A stretch of DNA of 35,194 nucleotides from JASJHI01 sp965371355 (GTDB lineage Bacteria > Actinomycetota > Acidimicrobiia > Acidimicrobiales > Ilumatobacteraceae), in contig CBDUYD010000007.1 of NCBI GenBank assembly GCA_965371355.1, positions 1 to 35,194 of the forward strand. The letters are read 5' to 3'. The notes under the pieces are model-generated. The model worked only from the letters and a program-made list of their open reading frames with translations, searched no databases and was not told the origin of the DNA. The first letter of the stretch is position 1. The number at the start of each line of letters is the position of its first letter. Of this stretch, positions 6,132 through 14,345 are shown piece by piece. Both the position numbers and the translations under genes were made by a program.

Positions 6132-7781
6132 GATCGTCGGAGCCGGTGGGAGCGGGAAGTCCCAGCGACCGGTACAGGACACGTCGAGCCGATCGGCGCG
6201 AGCCTCGCAGAAGCGGGCGAGGCAGAGACTCTCGTCGACCTGTGCCGCCGGAACCACCATGCCGATCCGGACCGCCGCGGGTGGGGGCACGGGGAGGTCG
6301 CGGCCCACCTCGCCCGACCTGCTCGCATCGATCAGGCGGGCATGCTCGATCAGCCATGTCGAGTCGCCGTGGCGGATCTCGACCCGCTCGGCGCGCAGGA
6401 GCGCGTCGACGAGCTGACGTCGACGTACCGCCGAGAGCCAGGCGGCGAGCCGATCGCGCGTGAGCGACGCCTCCTCGAAGCGGTGTCGCGCCGCCTGGGC
6501 GATCATCCGCTCGCGCAAGCGGTCGATGACGACGCCGTGCTCGCCGTTGATCGCCGCACGCGCGAGTTCGACCGCAGCGCGGTACTCGCCGGCGTCGACG
6601 GTGCCGGCGCACGGGCAGTGCGCTACGCCGAGTTGGGCGGCGCTGCACGCGACCGCATCGCCCGCCGGGCGGAACGATCGCCCGAGCCGCGCGGAGCACC
6701 TCCGGAGGGGGATCGCGGTCTGCAACGCCTCGACGACCTGTTGGGCCGTTCGCCTGGACGTCAGTGGCCCGAGGTGCTCGCCGCTCGCTGCGGGACGCTT
6801 GACGATCGACAGCCGCGGCCAAGCGTTCTCGGTGTCGAGGCGGACGTAGCAGTACTTGTCGACGCGCGTGCCCTTGCGGTTGTAGCGGGGGAGGAGACGG
6901 GCGATCAACCGTTGCTCGATGATCTCTGCGGTGAGGGGATCGGGCAGGGTGAGGTGGCCGATCGACTGCGTCTCGCGCAGCAGCGGGCCGACCTTGCGCC
7001 GGTCGTCGCTGCCGAAGTAGCTCCGCACACGCTGGCGCAGGTTGGTGGCCTTGCCGACGTACAGCACCTCGTCGCGGTCTCCCCGGAACATGTAGACGCC
7101 GGGGGTGCGCGGGAGCCGGTCGGTCATCTTCAGCTTCGAAGCCTGCGGGTGGCCTGCGAGTGACGACAGCGACAGCAGATCGTCGAGGCCGAGCACGCCG
7201 AGACCCGCCGCCCGCTCGAGGAGGAAGTGCAGCAGGTCGGTGGTGGCCAGCGCGTCGTCGAGTGCCCGGTGGCTCGGTCGATGGTCGAGTCGCAGCCCCG
7301 AGGCGAGCGTGCCGAGTCGATGGTTGGGCACCTCGTCGCGGAGCAGGCGGCGCGAGAGCGGGACCGTGTCGATGACGGTGGCGCGAATCGGCTCACGATC
7401 GGAGGCGGCGAGCGCGCGGCGCAGGAACGCCATGTCGAAGCCGACGTTGTGCCCGACGATCACCGCGTCGCCGATGAAGTCGACGAGGCTCGGCAGCACG
7501 GCGCCGATGCGCGGCGCCGGATGTACGAGGGCATCGGACAGACCGGTGAGAAGCGTGATCTGCGGGGGGATCGCACGCCCGGGATTGACCAGTGTCTGGA
7601 AGGTTCCGAGGCACTCGCCGCCGCGCACCCTGAGCGCACCTACCTCGGTGATCGCGTCGGCGTTGCGGTCGCCACCCGTGGTTTCGAGATCGAGCACGCA
7701 GAACGTCACATCGCACAGCGGTACCCCGAGGTCGTCGAACGACTGTTGCCCACTGAGCGGTGTACCGACCCCAACTCTCAT
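6069..7781 (-). CDS. DEDDh exonuclease fused to a GIY-YIG (UvrC N-terminal-like) domain
   Basis: A 570-residue fusion. Residues about 25-195 form a DnaQ-type 3'-5' exonuclease with catalytic D31 and E33 (LDLETTGG), D116 (GHNVGFD), H171 and D176 (SHRALDDA). Residues about 218-310 form a GIY-YIG nuclease domain like that of UvrC: RTPGVYMF and YVGKATNLRQRVRSYF. A UVR-like helix (RHRFEEASLTRDRLAA) follows. The UvrC C-terminal RNase H-like endonuclease and helix-hairpin-helix domains are missing, so it is not a full UvrC. The same architecture occurs in actinobacterial proteins such as M. tuberculosis Rv2191, thought to act in DNA repair. I start at the ATG at 7781; the longer reading frame crosses the divergent promoter region. 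It is convergent with thrB. Confidence 0.9.
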   Translation of the reverse strand: MRVGVGTPLSGQQSFDDLGVPLCDVTFCVLDLETTGGDRNADAITEVGALRVRGGECLGTFQTLVNPGRAIPPQITLLTGLSDALVHPAPRIGAVLPSLVDFIGDAVIVGHNVGFDMAFLRRALAASDREPIRATVIDTVPLSRRLLRDEVPNHRLGTLASGLRLDHRPSHRALDDALATTDLLHFLLERAAGLGVLGLDDLLSLSSLAGHPQASKLKMTDRLPRTPGVYMFRGDRDEVLYVGKATNLRQRVRSYFGSDDRRKVGPLLRETQSIGHLTLPDPLTAEIIEQRLIARLLPRYNRKGTRVDKYCYVRLDTENAWPRLSIVKRPAASGEHLGPLTSRRTAQQVVEALQTAIPLRRCSARLGRSFRPAGDAVACSAAQLGVAHCPCAGTVDAGEYRAAVELARAAINGEHGVVIDRLRERMIAQAARHRFEEASLTRDRLAAWLSAVRRRQLVDALLRAERVEIRHGDSTWLIEHARLIDASRSGEVGRDLPVPPPAAVRIGMVVPAAQVDESLCLARFCEARADRLDVSCTGRWDFPLPPAPTISRLDEPRADPIDPQDLAVTA

Positions 7782-7787
7782 TGTGGA

Positions 7788-7819
7788 ACTTGACCACGAA
7801 CAGGTGTTGCATGTCAAGT
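7788..7819. promoter_or_regulatory. Inverted repeat in the divergent nuclease/NYN promoter region
   Basis: ACTTGAC (7788-7794) and GTCAAGT (7813-7819) are exact reverse complements 18 nt apart. The right arm supplies a perfect -35 TTGACA on the minus strand (7817-7812), and the left arm supplies TTGACC on the plus strand. Minus-strand TCAAGT, 18 nt further on and 6 nt before the ATG at 7781, would be a weak -10. It could be simply two back-to-back -35 boxes or an operator. Confidence 0.4.
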
Positions 7820-7861
7820 CGACGGGCTCTTCTCCCGTACGATCGAAGAGTCGGGTAACGG

Positions 7862-7867
7862 TAGCGT
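7862..7867 (+). promoter_or_regulatory. -10 hexamer TAGCGT, leaderless NYN gene
   Basis: TAGCGT ends 7 nt before the ATG at 7875; no ribosome-binding site is visible, consistent with a leaderless transcript. Confidence 0.45.
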
Positions 7868-7874
7868 TCGGCCC

Positions 7875-9218
7875 ATGCCGAGCGAGGACGACCGCAATGC
7901 GGAGATCGAGCATCGCTGGCTGCGGAGCGCGCTCGAGTTCGCGGTCTACATGGCAGCGGAAACCTCGAAGCGCAAGCCGCCGATGGATTCTCCGAGGGCG
8001 TTGAAGGCGTACTTCAACTCCGAGCGTCTACCGACGAAGGCGCTCGGGCGACTGCGGCGGGCCGTCGACGCGGACGACCTGTTCCGGACGAGGATCGCCA
8101 ACGGCGCGATCCCCGAACTCGTCGATCCGATCGGACGCCTCTGGCTCCAGCGTCCGGACGGGTGGCGCGACGAGATCGCCCGCGCTGCGAGCGGACTCGA
8201 GCAGGATCGTGAATCGGGCGACGCCCGGCGCGCGTTGAAGAAGTCCGAGAAGCGTCGCAAGGCCGCCGAGCAGGCGGCGCGCCGCGCGGTGGCCGACATC
8301 ATCGGCGTGCAGGCGACAGCGGCAGAGGCCCGAGACGACGCGGATGGCCTGCGGGTCCGCCTGGGGGCCGCCGACAAGGCGATGGACGGGCTTCGACGAG
8401 ATCTGCTCGAGGCGCGCACCGAGGCGCGCCATGCACGAGACCGTGAGGGCGCGGCTGCCGAGAAGCTGGCCAGGCTCGAGGCGCGCCTCGCCGCGGATCG
8501 GGTCGCGGCCGGTCACATCGAGGTCGACTCGGGTGCCGGTGGTTCGGGTGGGGTGGATCCGGTCGCAGCGTCCGACGAGCGGATGGATCGAGATCGCGCC
8601 AAGCTGGACGAGTTGCGACGAGATGTCGCGCGCGCCGCCTCCGAGGCCTCCCGACTGGCCGAGATGCTCCGCTTCACAGCCGCCGACGTCGACGCTGGCG
8701 ACGCGTCGCTCCGGCCGGGGGCCGAATCCTCCGCCGACCCCGGCCCTCCTCCGCGTGACGTCGGTCGCGACGCTCGGCGGCGGTCGGCGCTGCCTCTGCC
8801 GGGAGGGGTGCGGGCGTCATCGGAGGAGGCCGCGAACTTCCTCCTCAAGTCGGGCGCGATCGTTCTTGTCGACGGCTACAACGTGGCGATGCTGGCATGG
8901 CCGGCACGCGATCTCTGCGACCAGCGCGCTTCGTTGATCGATGCGGTCGAGAACCTCGCCCGGCGGTTCGGCACCTCGGTGACGATCGTGTTCGACGGCA
9001 GCACGGTCGTCGGCGGGTTCGCCGCGCGGCGTCGCCTCGTGCGGGTGACGTATTCGCCAGAGGGTGTCACCGCCGACGATGTGATCCGCGATGAGGTCGC
9101 GCGAGGCGATCGATCAGCTCCGGTGGTCGTGATCACCAACGATGCCGAGATCGTCCGCGACGTCAAGGCGGTGGGTGCGAACGTGATCTCGAGCACGACG
9201 TTCGTCGGCATGCTCTGA
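7875..9218 (+). CDS. NYN-domain (YacP-like) putative ribonuclease with central coiled coil
   Basis: A 447-residue protein of three parts. The N-terminal 100 residues are a helical domain with RALKAYFNSERLPTKALGRLRRAVD. The middle (about 115-275) is a charged, Ala/Arg/Glu-rich coiled coil. The C-terminal NYN/PIN-like nuclease domain (about 325-447) has the acidic motifs VLVDGYNVAML, VTIVFDGS and VVVITNDAEI. YacP/NYN proteins are RNA nucleases or RNA-processing factors of the PIN fold, so RNA cleavage is a family-based inference with unknown substrate. It is divergent from the exonuclease/GIY-YIG gene and shares its upstream region. A linker rich in Pro, Asp and Arg separates the coiled coil from the nuclease domain. 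Confidence 0.8.
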   Translation: MPSEDDRNAEIEHRWLRSALEFAVYMAAETSKRKPPMDSPRALKAYFNSERLPTKALGRLRRAVDADDLFRTRIANGAIPELVDPIGRLWLQRPDGWRDEIARAASGLEQDRESGDARRALKKSEKRRKAAEQAARRAVADIIGVQATAAEARDDADGLRVRLGAADKAMDGLRRDLLEARTEARHARDREGAAAEKLARLEARLAADRVAAGHIEVDSGAGGSGGVDPVAASDERMDRDRAKLDELRRDVARAASEASRLAEMLRFTAADVDAGDASLRPGAESSADPGPPPRDVGRDARRRSALPLPGGVRASSEEAANFLLKSGAIVLVDGYNVAMLAWPARDLCDQRASLIDAVENLARRFGTSVTIVFDGSTVVGGFAARRRLVRVTYSPEGVTADDVIRDEVARGDRSAPVVVITNDAEIVRDVKAVGANVISSTTFVGML

Positions 9219-9274
9219 GCGCGTCGAGATCGTGCCGATCTCCGACTGTGACAGCCCTCGTTCATGATGTGCGC

Positions 9275-9574
9275 ATGTTCAGCGACGAGGTCACGATCGA
9301 GTGCGCCACATGCCCTGCCACCGGCACCACCGCCTGCGGCGACTGCGTGGTCACCCACCTGCTCGCCAACGATGCCGGCCCGATCGACTACACGACGATC
9401 GACCAAGCGACGATCGACCACGCGAAGAACGACGAAGGCGCCGAACCGTCCGATCTCGATCGGGCGATCGAGCTGTTCGCCGCGGCGGGTCTGCTCGACG
9501 ATCCGCCGGTCCTCGTCGAGCAGGTCGAGTTCGAGCGCGCCGGCCTCGGCGAATCCGTGCGCGGGTCGACGTAG
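9275..9574 (+). CDS. Small double-CxxC protein of unknown function
   Basis: A 99-residue protein I do not recognise by name. The N-terminus has two CxxC pairs, CATC and CGDC, 10 residues apart in a small treble-clef-like spacing (IECATCPATGTTACGDC), so zinc binding is plausible. A short internal repeat, TTIDQ-ATIDH, corresponds to a 13-bp DNA repeat with 15-bp period (9393-9405 and 9408-9420). The C-terminal part is acidic and helical. The ATG at 9275 follows CATGAT at 6 nt; a GTG at 9248 would add nine residues. It lies between the NYN gene and queG, all on the plus strand, and ends 9 nt before queG. Confidence 0.6.
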   Translation: MFSDEVTIECATCPATGTTACGDCVVTHLLANDAGPIDYTTIDQATIDHAKNDEGAEPSDLDRAIELFAAAGLLDDPPVLVEQVEFERAGLGESVRGST

Positions 9575-9577
9575 CAT
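9572..9577 (+). promoter_or_regulatory. -10 hexamer TAGCAT, leaderless queG
   Basis: TAGCAT overlaps the stop codon of the preceding small gene and ends 6 nt before the queG GTG at 9584. It suggests a separate leaderless transcript for queG inside a compact gene run. Confidence 0.4.
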
Positions 9578-9583
9578 TCGCTC

Positions 9584-10702
9584 GTGCGGCGCGCCCAGTC
9601 CTCTCCGACGACCGAGCCACCGACGATCGATGACGTGCGGTCGATCTTGAAAGAGCACGGGATCGAGCACGTCGGAGTCGCTACCGCGGAGGTGCTTTCC
9701 GAGGCCCGATCGGCGATCGTGAGCCGAAAGGCGAGGGGCCTCCACGACGGGATGGAGTTCACGTACCGCAATCCCGAGCGCTCAACCGATCCTTCCCGGG
9801 CGGTCGAGAACGCCCGATCGATCATCGTCGCCGCGCGGCCGTACCTACCCGAACACGATCCCGAGTGTGCGCCGCCGATGGCAGTGCCCGCAAGGGTGGG
9901 CCGCTCCGCCTGGGTCGATCACTACGCACCTCTGCGCGGCGCGCTTCGCTCGGTCGCACTCCTCATCCGGCGCGCCGGGTATCGCGCGGTCGCGTTCGCC
10001 GACGACAATTCGCTGGTCGATCGCGCCGTCGCCCACAGAGCCGGACTCGGTTGGTACGGCAAGAACGCCAACATCCTGCTCCCCGGTGCGGGGAGCTTCT
10101 TCGTGCTCGGCTCGATCGTCACCACGGCCGTCTACGAGCCATCGGCAGGCCCGGTCGCCGACGGGTGCGGCACATGCACGCGGTGCATCGACGCATGCCC
10201 GACCGGGGCGATCATCGGCACCGCGGTCATCGACGGAGGCCGCTGTCTGAGCTGGGTCGGGCAGAAGGCGGGCACGATGGCCCCTGAACTGCGCGAGGCG
10301 ATGCACGACCGCATCTACGGGTGCGACGACTGCCAGGACGTCTGCCCGATCTCGGTCCGGCTCGGTCGTCGGAACACGATCGATCTGGGTGACTCGCCGC
10401 AGGCCCGGGTCGACGTGCTCGAACTGCTCGAAGCCGACGACGAGTCGATCCTCGAGCGCTGCGGCAGCTGGTACATCGCCGACCGCGACGTGCGCTGGCT
10501 CCGCCGCAACGCGCTCGTCATCGTCGGCAACGTCGGCGGCCTCGACGACGATCGCCTCGCCCCCGTGCTCGAGCGGTACCGTGCGGGCGACGACCCGATG
10601 CTCGTCGAACACGCCGGCTGGGCACTCGCCAGACTCGATCAGCGTCGCTCCGCCCCGCGTCGGCACGACCCCATGCGCGACACACCACCCTCGACGACGT
10701 GA
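9584..10702 (+). CDS. queG: Epoxyqueuosine reductase
   Basis: A 372-residue cobalamin-dependent iron-sulfur enzyme catalysing the last step of queuosine synthesis at tRNA position 34. The N-terminal half is the QueG domain, with VENARSIIVAARPY, VDRAVAHRAGLGWYGKNANIL and GSFFVLGSIVTT. Two 4Fe-4S sites follow: CGTCTRCIDACPTGAI and CDDCQDVCP. The C-terminal HEAT-like tail ends with an Ala/Leu-rich helix. The GTG at 9584 gives a normal length. No other queuosine gene is in the window, so the cell may make Q elsewhere in the genome or salvage it. Its stop overlaps the GTG of the glycosyltransferase gene by 4 nt, which indicates coupled translation with a gene of unrelated function. Confidence 0.93.
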   Translation: MRRAQSSPTTEPPTIDDVRSILKEHGIEHVGVATAEVLSEARSAIVSRKARGLHDGMEFTYRNPERSTDPSRAVENARSIIVAARPYLPEHDPECAPPMAVPARVGRSAWVDHYAPLRGALRSVALLIRRAGYRAVAFADDNSLVDRAVAHRAGLGWYGKNANILLPGAGSFFVLGSIVTTAVYEPSAGPVADGCGTCTRCIDACPTGAIIGTAVIDGGRCLSWVGQKAGTMAPELREAMHDRIYGCDDCQDVCPISVRLGRRNTIDLGDSPQARVDVLELLEADDESILERCGSWYIADRDVRWLRRNALVIVGNVGGLDDDRLAPVLERYRAGDDPMLVEHAGWALARLDQRRSAPRRHDPMRDTPPSTT

Positions 10703-11820
10703 AGCACCTGCTCGTCACCAACGACTATCCGCCGAAGATCGGCGGCATCCAATCGTTGTTGTGGGAGTGGTGGAAGCGCCTACCGCACGACCGGTTCGCC
10801 GTACTCACCAGCCCCTACGAGGGAGCCGCGCGGTTCGATGCCGGCGAGGGGTACCGCATCGAGCGGACCCGCGAGCCGGTGCTCCTGCCGCACCCGCTGA
10901 TGGTGAACCAGGTCAACTCCCTCGCGCGCGACTTCGGTGCCGACCTCGTGGTCATCGATCCCGCGCTCCCGCTTGGATTGATCGGACCATCGTTGGATCT
11001 GCCGTACGACCTCGTGCTCCACGGCGCGGAGGTCACCGTCCCCGGAAGGCTCCCCGGCAGCAGGCAGACGCTCGCGTACACGCTCACGCGGGCGCGAAGC
11101 ATCATCGCCGCCGGTGGCTACCCCGCGCAAGAGGCAGCGCGTGCGGCGGGACGCGACCTCCCCGTCACGATCGTGCCGTGTGGAGTCGATCCCGACCGGT
11201 TCCGCCCGCTCGACGAGACCGAACGATCGGCCGCCCGTCGGCACTTCGGTCTCCCCGACGACGCCGAGCTGATCGTGGGCGTCTCGCGGCTCGTACCGCG
11301 CAAGGGCTTCGACACCGCGATCCGCGCGGTCGCCCGCCTCCGGTCGAAACGGCCAGACCTGCTCCTGGCGATCGCCGGCGGCGGGCGTGACGAGCCGCGA
11401 CTGCGTCGCCTCGCGGACGAACTCGATGCCCCCGTCCGCTTCCTCGGGCGGATCCCGAACGCCGATCTCCCTCCGCTGTACGGCTGCGGCGACTTGTTCA
11501 CCATGTTGTGCCGCAACCGCTGGGGCGGTCTCGAGCAGGAGGGGTTCGGCATCGTGTTCGTCGAGGCGGCATCTTGCGGGGTTCCCCAGGTCGCCGGAGA
11601 CTCCGGCGGCGCTGCCGAGGCGGTCGCCGATGGTGAGACCGGCATCGTGATCCGCGATCCCGAGAACATCGCCGAGGTCATGGCTGCCTTCGTTGCGCTG
11701 CTCGACGACGACCGATTGCGGCGCGAGATGGGCACGAGGTCGCGCGAGCGCGTGGTCGCCGAGTTCGCATACGACGTTCTGGCCCGCCGCCTCGGCGAAA
11801 CGCTGGGCGTCTACGACTGA
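10699..11820 (+). CDS. pimB: GT4 glycosyltransferase, PimB-like phosphatidylinositol mannoside mannosyltransferase
   Basis: A 373-residue GT-B glycosyltransferase. The N-terminus LLVTNDYPPKIGGIQSLLWEW is the glycine-rich acceptor loop typical of PimB, followed by LHGAEVTVPGRLPGSR. The C-terminal GT4 domain has IVGVSRLVPRKGFDTAI for donor binding and the E-x7-E signature in EGFGIVFVEAASCGVPQVAG. In mycobacteria and corynebacteria PimB adds the second mannose to phosphatidylinositol monomannoside from GDP-mannose at the inner face of the membrane. Gene order with the downstream membrane and SRPBCC genes supports this assignment. Substrate specificity cannot be read from sequence alone. Start GTG 10699 overlaps the queG stop. 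Confidence 0.83.
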   Translation: MKHLLVTNDYPPKIGGIQSLLWEWWKRLPHDRFAVLTSPYEGAARFDAGEGYRIERTREPVLLPHPLMVNQVNSLARDFGADLVVIDPALPLGLIGPSLDLPYDLVLHGAEVTVPGRLPGSRQTLAYTLTRARSIIAAGGYPAQEAARAAGRDLPVTIVPCGVDPDRFRPLDETERSAARRHFGLPDDAELIVGVSRLVPRKGFDTAIRAVARLRSKRPDLLLAIAGGGRDEPRLRRLADELDAPVRFLGRIPNADLPPLYGCGDLFTMLCRNRWGGLEQEGFGIVFVEAASCGVPQVAGDSGGAAEAVADGETGIVIRDPENIAEVMAAFVALLDDDRLRREMGTRSRERVVAEFAYDVLARRLGETLGVYD

Positions 11821-11849
11821 ACCGCACCGCTCGATGGCATGATGACGGG

Positions 11850-12407
11850 GTGAGCGCCGATGCCGCGTCGACGAACGGGGAGGTGATCGTGCGCGCCGAC
11901 ATCGCCGGTACAGCGCTCTTCGTCGTCACGGCGGTCTTCGCTGCCGTGTCGTTCTCGACCGCCGCCCAGTGGATCGGAGCGGTCACCGCGATGACCCTCT
12001 TCTCGATCGGCGTCGTCGCGTTCCTGTGGGCGTTCTACAACGCGGTTCAGCGCAGCAGGGGCGAGGAGGTGTCGGTGACACAGGTGTTCCTGCTGCTCGG
12101 CGACGTCGCGCCCGTGCGCGTACGCCGTGTGATGCTGTCGCTCGTGTTCGTCCAGTTCGCGGTCGGCCTGCTGACCACGTTCGCGCGACCCGACGGCCCC
12201 GACGGATCCCCCGGATCGTCGCTCGCGGTCGGACTGCTGGTACCGATGTTCGGGTTCGGCCTCAACGGTCTCTGGGCCGCGTTCCACGGCCGATTCGACC
12301 TGCGCGACGACCCCGAGGCGATCACCGCGCGGGCGGCCGCAGATGCTCGCGACGCGACCGTTCGGACACGGACCGCCTCGATCGGCAAGAATGAGGACCA
12401 TGGCTGA
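11850..12407 (+). CDS. Four-helix membrane protein of unknown function
   Basis: A 185-residue integral membrane protein with about four hydrophobic segments near residues 18-38, 42-64, 92-112 and 124-146. The cytoplasmic loop between the second and third is basic and ends VRVRRVML. The C-terminal tail is Ala/Arg-rich. The family has no known activity that I can name. Similar proteins lie between the PimB gene and an SRPBCC gene in mycobacteria (Rv2186c), which supports a cell-envelope link. The GTG at 11850 is preceded by CATGAT at 6 nt. The downstream SRPBCC start overlaps its end by 8 or 17 nt. Confidence 0.72.
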   Translation: MSADAASTNGEVIVRADIAGTALFVVTAVFAAVSFSTAAQWIGAVTAMTLFSIGVVAFLWAFYNAVQRSRGEEVSVTQVFLLLGDVAPVRVRRVMLSLVFVQFAVGLLTTFARPDGPDGSPGSSLAVGLLVPMFGFGLNGLWAAFHGRFDLRDDPEAITARAAADARDATVRTRTASIGKNEDHG

Positions 12408-12834
12408 GACGGCGACCGAGACGATTTTCATCGATGCGCCACCGGATCGGGTGTGGACCGTGGCCGTCGACATCGAGAAGTACCCCGAGTGGGCGCGCGA
12501 CATCAAGAACGTGATCATCCAGTCCACCGACACCGAGGGGCGCGCGGCCGAGGTCGAGTTCCGGGCGTCTGCGCTCGGCCGGAGCACCCACTACACCCTG
12601 ATCTACGACTACGCCGACGCACCGACCCGGCTGGGTTGGCAGATGCTCTCCGGCGACATCGAGCGTTCGATCGACGGTGCGTTCGTCTTCCTGCCCGCCG
12701 CCGATGGCGGTACCGAGGTGCGCTACGACCTCGCGATCGACCTCGTCGTGCCGCTCCCCGGGTTCGTCAAGCGCCGCGCCGAGGTGCGAATCCTCAACAC
12801 GGTTCGCGAACTGAAGGTTCGAGTCGAGGCGTGA
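12400..12834 (+). CDS. SRPBCC-family (START-like, polyketide cyclase/dehydrase type) protein
   Basis: A 144-residue helix-grip fold protein. The N-terminal TETIFIDAPPDRVWTVAVDIEKYPEWARDIKNV is the diagnostic SRPBCC opening. A later strand pair is WQMLSGDIERSIDGAFVFLP, and the C-terminal long helix runs RRAEVRILNTVRELKVRV. Such proteins bind hydrophobic ligands in a central cavity; the ligand here is unknown. It sits between the membrane protein and the ROK glucokinase and corresponds in position to mycobacterial Rv2185c. I choose the ATG at 12400; an in-frame ATG at 12391 would add three residues. Its stop overlaps the GTG of the glucokinase by 4 nt. Confidence 0.85.
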   Translation: MAETATETIFIDAPPDRVWTVAVDIEKYPEWARDIKNVIIQSTDTEGRAAEVEFRASALGRSTHYTLIYDYADAPTRLGWQMLSGDIERSIDGAFVFLPAADGGTEVRYDLAIDLVVPLPGFVKRRAEVRILNTVRELKVRVEA

Positions 12835-13814
12835 CCGACGCGGCCGGCTCCCCGGCCTGCCGTATCGGGATCGACGTCGGTGGCACCAAGACGCTCGGCG
12901 TGGCGATCGGCCCCTCCGGAGAAGTGCTTGCCGAAGATCGCCGTCCCACCCCGCGCGGGCCGGGAAGTGTCGATCCACTGATCGACCTCCTCGTCGACCT
13001 GTCACGGTCGCTGGGGGCGAAGGACGGTGTATCGGTCGGTATCGGTGTGCCGGGACTCGTCACCTCGCAGGGGGTGTTGCGCTCGGCTCCGAACCTCGAC
13101 GGTGTCGCGGACGTGGCGGTGGCCCGCCTCGTCGGCGAGCGTCTCGGCTTCCCCGTGTTCGTCGACAACGACGGAACGTGCGCCGCCGTCGCGGAGCACC
13201 AGGTCGGTGTCGCCCGCGGGATGAGCGACGTCGCGCTGATCACTCTGGGCACCGGAATCGGCGGTGCGATCATCTCCGATGGCAGGGTGCGCCGCGGTTC
13301 CAACGGATTCGCCGGCGAGTTCGGGCACATGGTCGTCGATCCCCACGGCCCGCCGTGTCCGTGCGGTCGCTCGGGATGCTGGGAACGCTATGCGTCGGGG
13401 GTCGGACTCGCCAGGCTCGGGCGCGACGCCGCCGCGGCAGGTCGTCTCGACGTCGTCCGGCGCGCGGTGGGAGGAGATCCGGCCGACGTGCGGGGGGAGG
13501 ACGTGCAGCGGGCCGCCCTCGACGGCGATCCGGATGCTCTCGCCGTCGTCGACGACTTCGCGCGCTGGGTCGCGGTGGGTCTCGCCAACCTGACAAACGC
13601 ACTCGACCCCGAACTCTTCGTGCTCGGCGGCGGGCTCGCGTCGGGCGGTGACCTCTACCTACGTCCGGTCCGGGTGTGGCTCCGAGAACTGTTGTATCAG
13701 CCGCATCTCCGTTCGATACCGGCCGTCGAGTGCGTCGCCCTCGGTGAGCGCGCCGGAGCGATCGGCGCGGCGCTGCTGCCCACGTCCACTGACGATCACG
13801 TCGGCTCGACGTAG
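12831..13814 (+). CDS. ROK-family glucokinase
   Basis: A 327-residue sugar kinase. The phosphate-1 motif is IGIDVGGTKTLGVAI near residue 12. The substrate and catalytic region has VFVDNDGTCAAVAEH, with the catalytic Asp in VDND. The phosphate-2 loop is LITLGTGIGGAIISDG, followed by GEFGHMVVDP and the ROK zinc site CPCGRSGCWERYASG. The adenosine-binding LFVLGGGLASGG is near the C-terminus. All motifs are intact, so ATP- (or polyphosphate-) dependent glucose phosphorylation is likely. It is translationally coupled to the SRPBCC gene by a GTGA overlap. Its last 19 bp overlap the convergent pyrophosphatase gene. Confidence 0.9.
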   Translation: MTDAAGSPACRIGIDVGGTKTLGVAIGPSGEVLAEDRRPTPRGPGSVDPLIDLLVDLSRSLGAKDGVSVGIGVPGLVTSQGVLRSAPNLDGVADVAVARLVGERLGFPVFVDNDGTCAAVAEHQVGVARGMSDVALITLGTGIGGAIISDGRVRRGSNGFAGEFGHMVVDPHGPPCPCGRSGCWERYASGVGLARLGRDAAAAGRLDVVRRAVGGDPADVRGEDVQRAALDGDPDALAVVDDFARWVAVGLANLTNALDPELFVLGGGLASGGDLYLRPVRVWLRELLYQPHLRSIPAVECVALGERAGAIGAALLPTSTDDHVGST

Positions 13815-14302
13815 TTCGCGCGGGCCTCGCGGATCTCGCGCCAGGCCTGGTCGCGACCCCCGATGCCGGCGGCCGAGCTGTGCTTGTTCGGCTCGAGCGC
13901 CTTGTAGACGTTGAAGAAGTGCTGCACCTCGGCGACCAGTTGCGGCGTCAGATCGCTGATCTCGTGGACCTCGGAGAATCTCGGCTCGGTCGGGGGCACG
14001 CAGATCAGCTTTGCGTCCTCGCCCGCCTCGTCGCGCATGAACAGCACGCCGACCGGCCGCGCCTCACAGATCACTCCGGGGTACACCGGGTCGTCGTTGA
14101 GCACGAGCGCATCGAGCGCGTCGCCGTCCCCTGCGAGGGTGTTCGGGATGAATCCGTAGTCGGCCGGATACGTCGTCGCCGTGAACAGGCGCCGGTCGAG
14201 GTAGACCTTGCCGTCCTCGTGGTCGATCTCGTACTTGTTCCGACTCCCTCGAGGGATCTCGATGACGACGTGGACGCAGTCGGGCGCGGGTGTCTTGGGC
14301 AT
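13796..14302 (-). CDS. ppa: Inorganic pyrophosphatase, family I
   Basis: A 168-residue soluble enzyme that hydrolyses pyrophosphate and pulls biosynthetic reactions forward. Family I signatures are IEIPRGSRNKYEIDHEDGKV, FTATTYPADYGFIPNT and the metal-binding GDGDALDALVL, with its DxDxxD pattern. EPRFSEVHEISDL and the C-terminal FNVYKALEPNKH also match the family. Length is normal for a prokaryotic hexameric enzyme. The ATG at 14302 is 43 nt from the divergent aminotransferase start. The window also contains several PPi-generating or PPi-related enzymes, but no operon links them. Confidence 0.95.
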   Translation of the reverse strand: MPKTPAPDCVHVVIEIPRGSRNKYEIDHEDGKVYLDRRLFTATTYPADYGFIPNTLAGDGDALDALVLNDDPVYPGVICEARPVGVLFMRDEAGEDAKLICVPPTEPRFSEVHEISDLTPQLVAEVQHFFNVYKALEPNKHSSAAGIGGRDQAWREIREARANYVEPT

Positions 14303-14345
14303 TTCCCCAGGCTCTCACACGGTCGCAGCGATAATGTTCCTCCCC

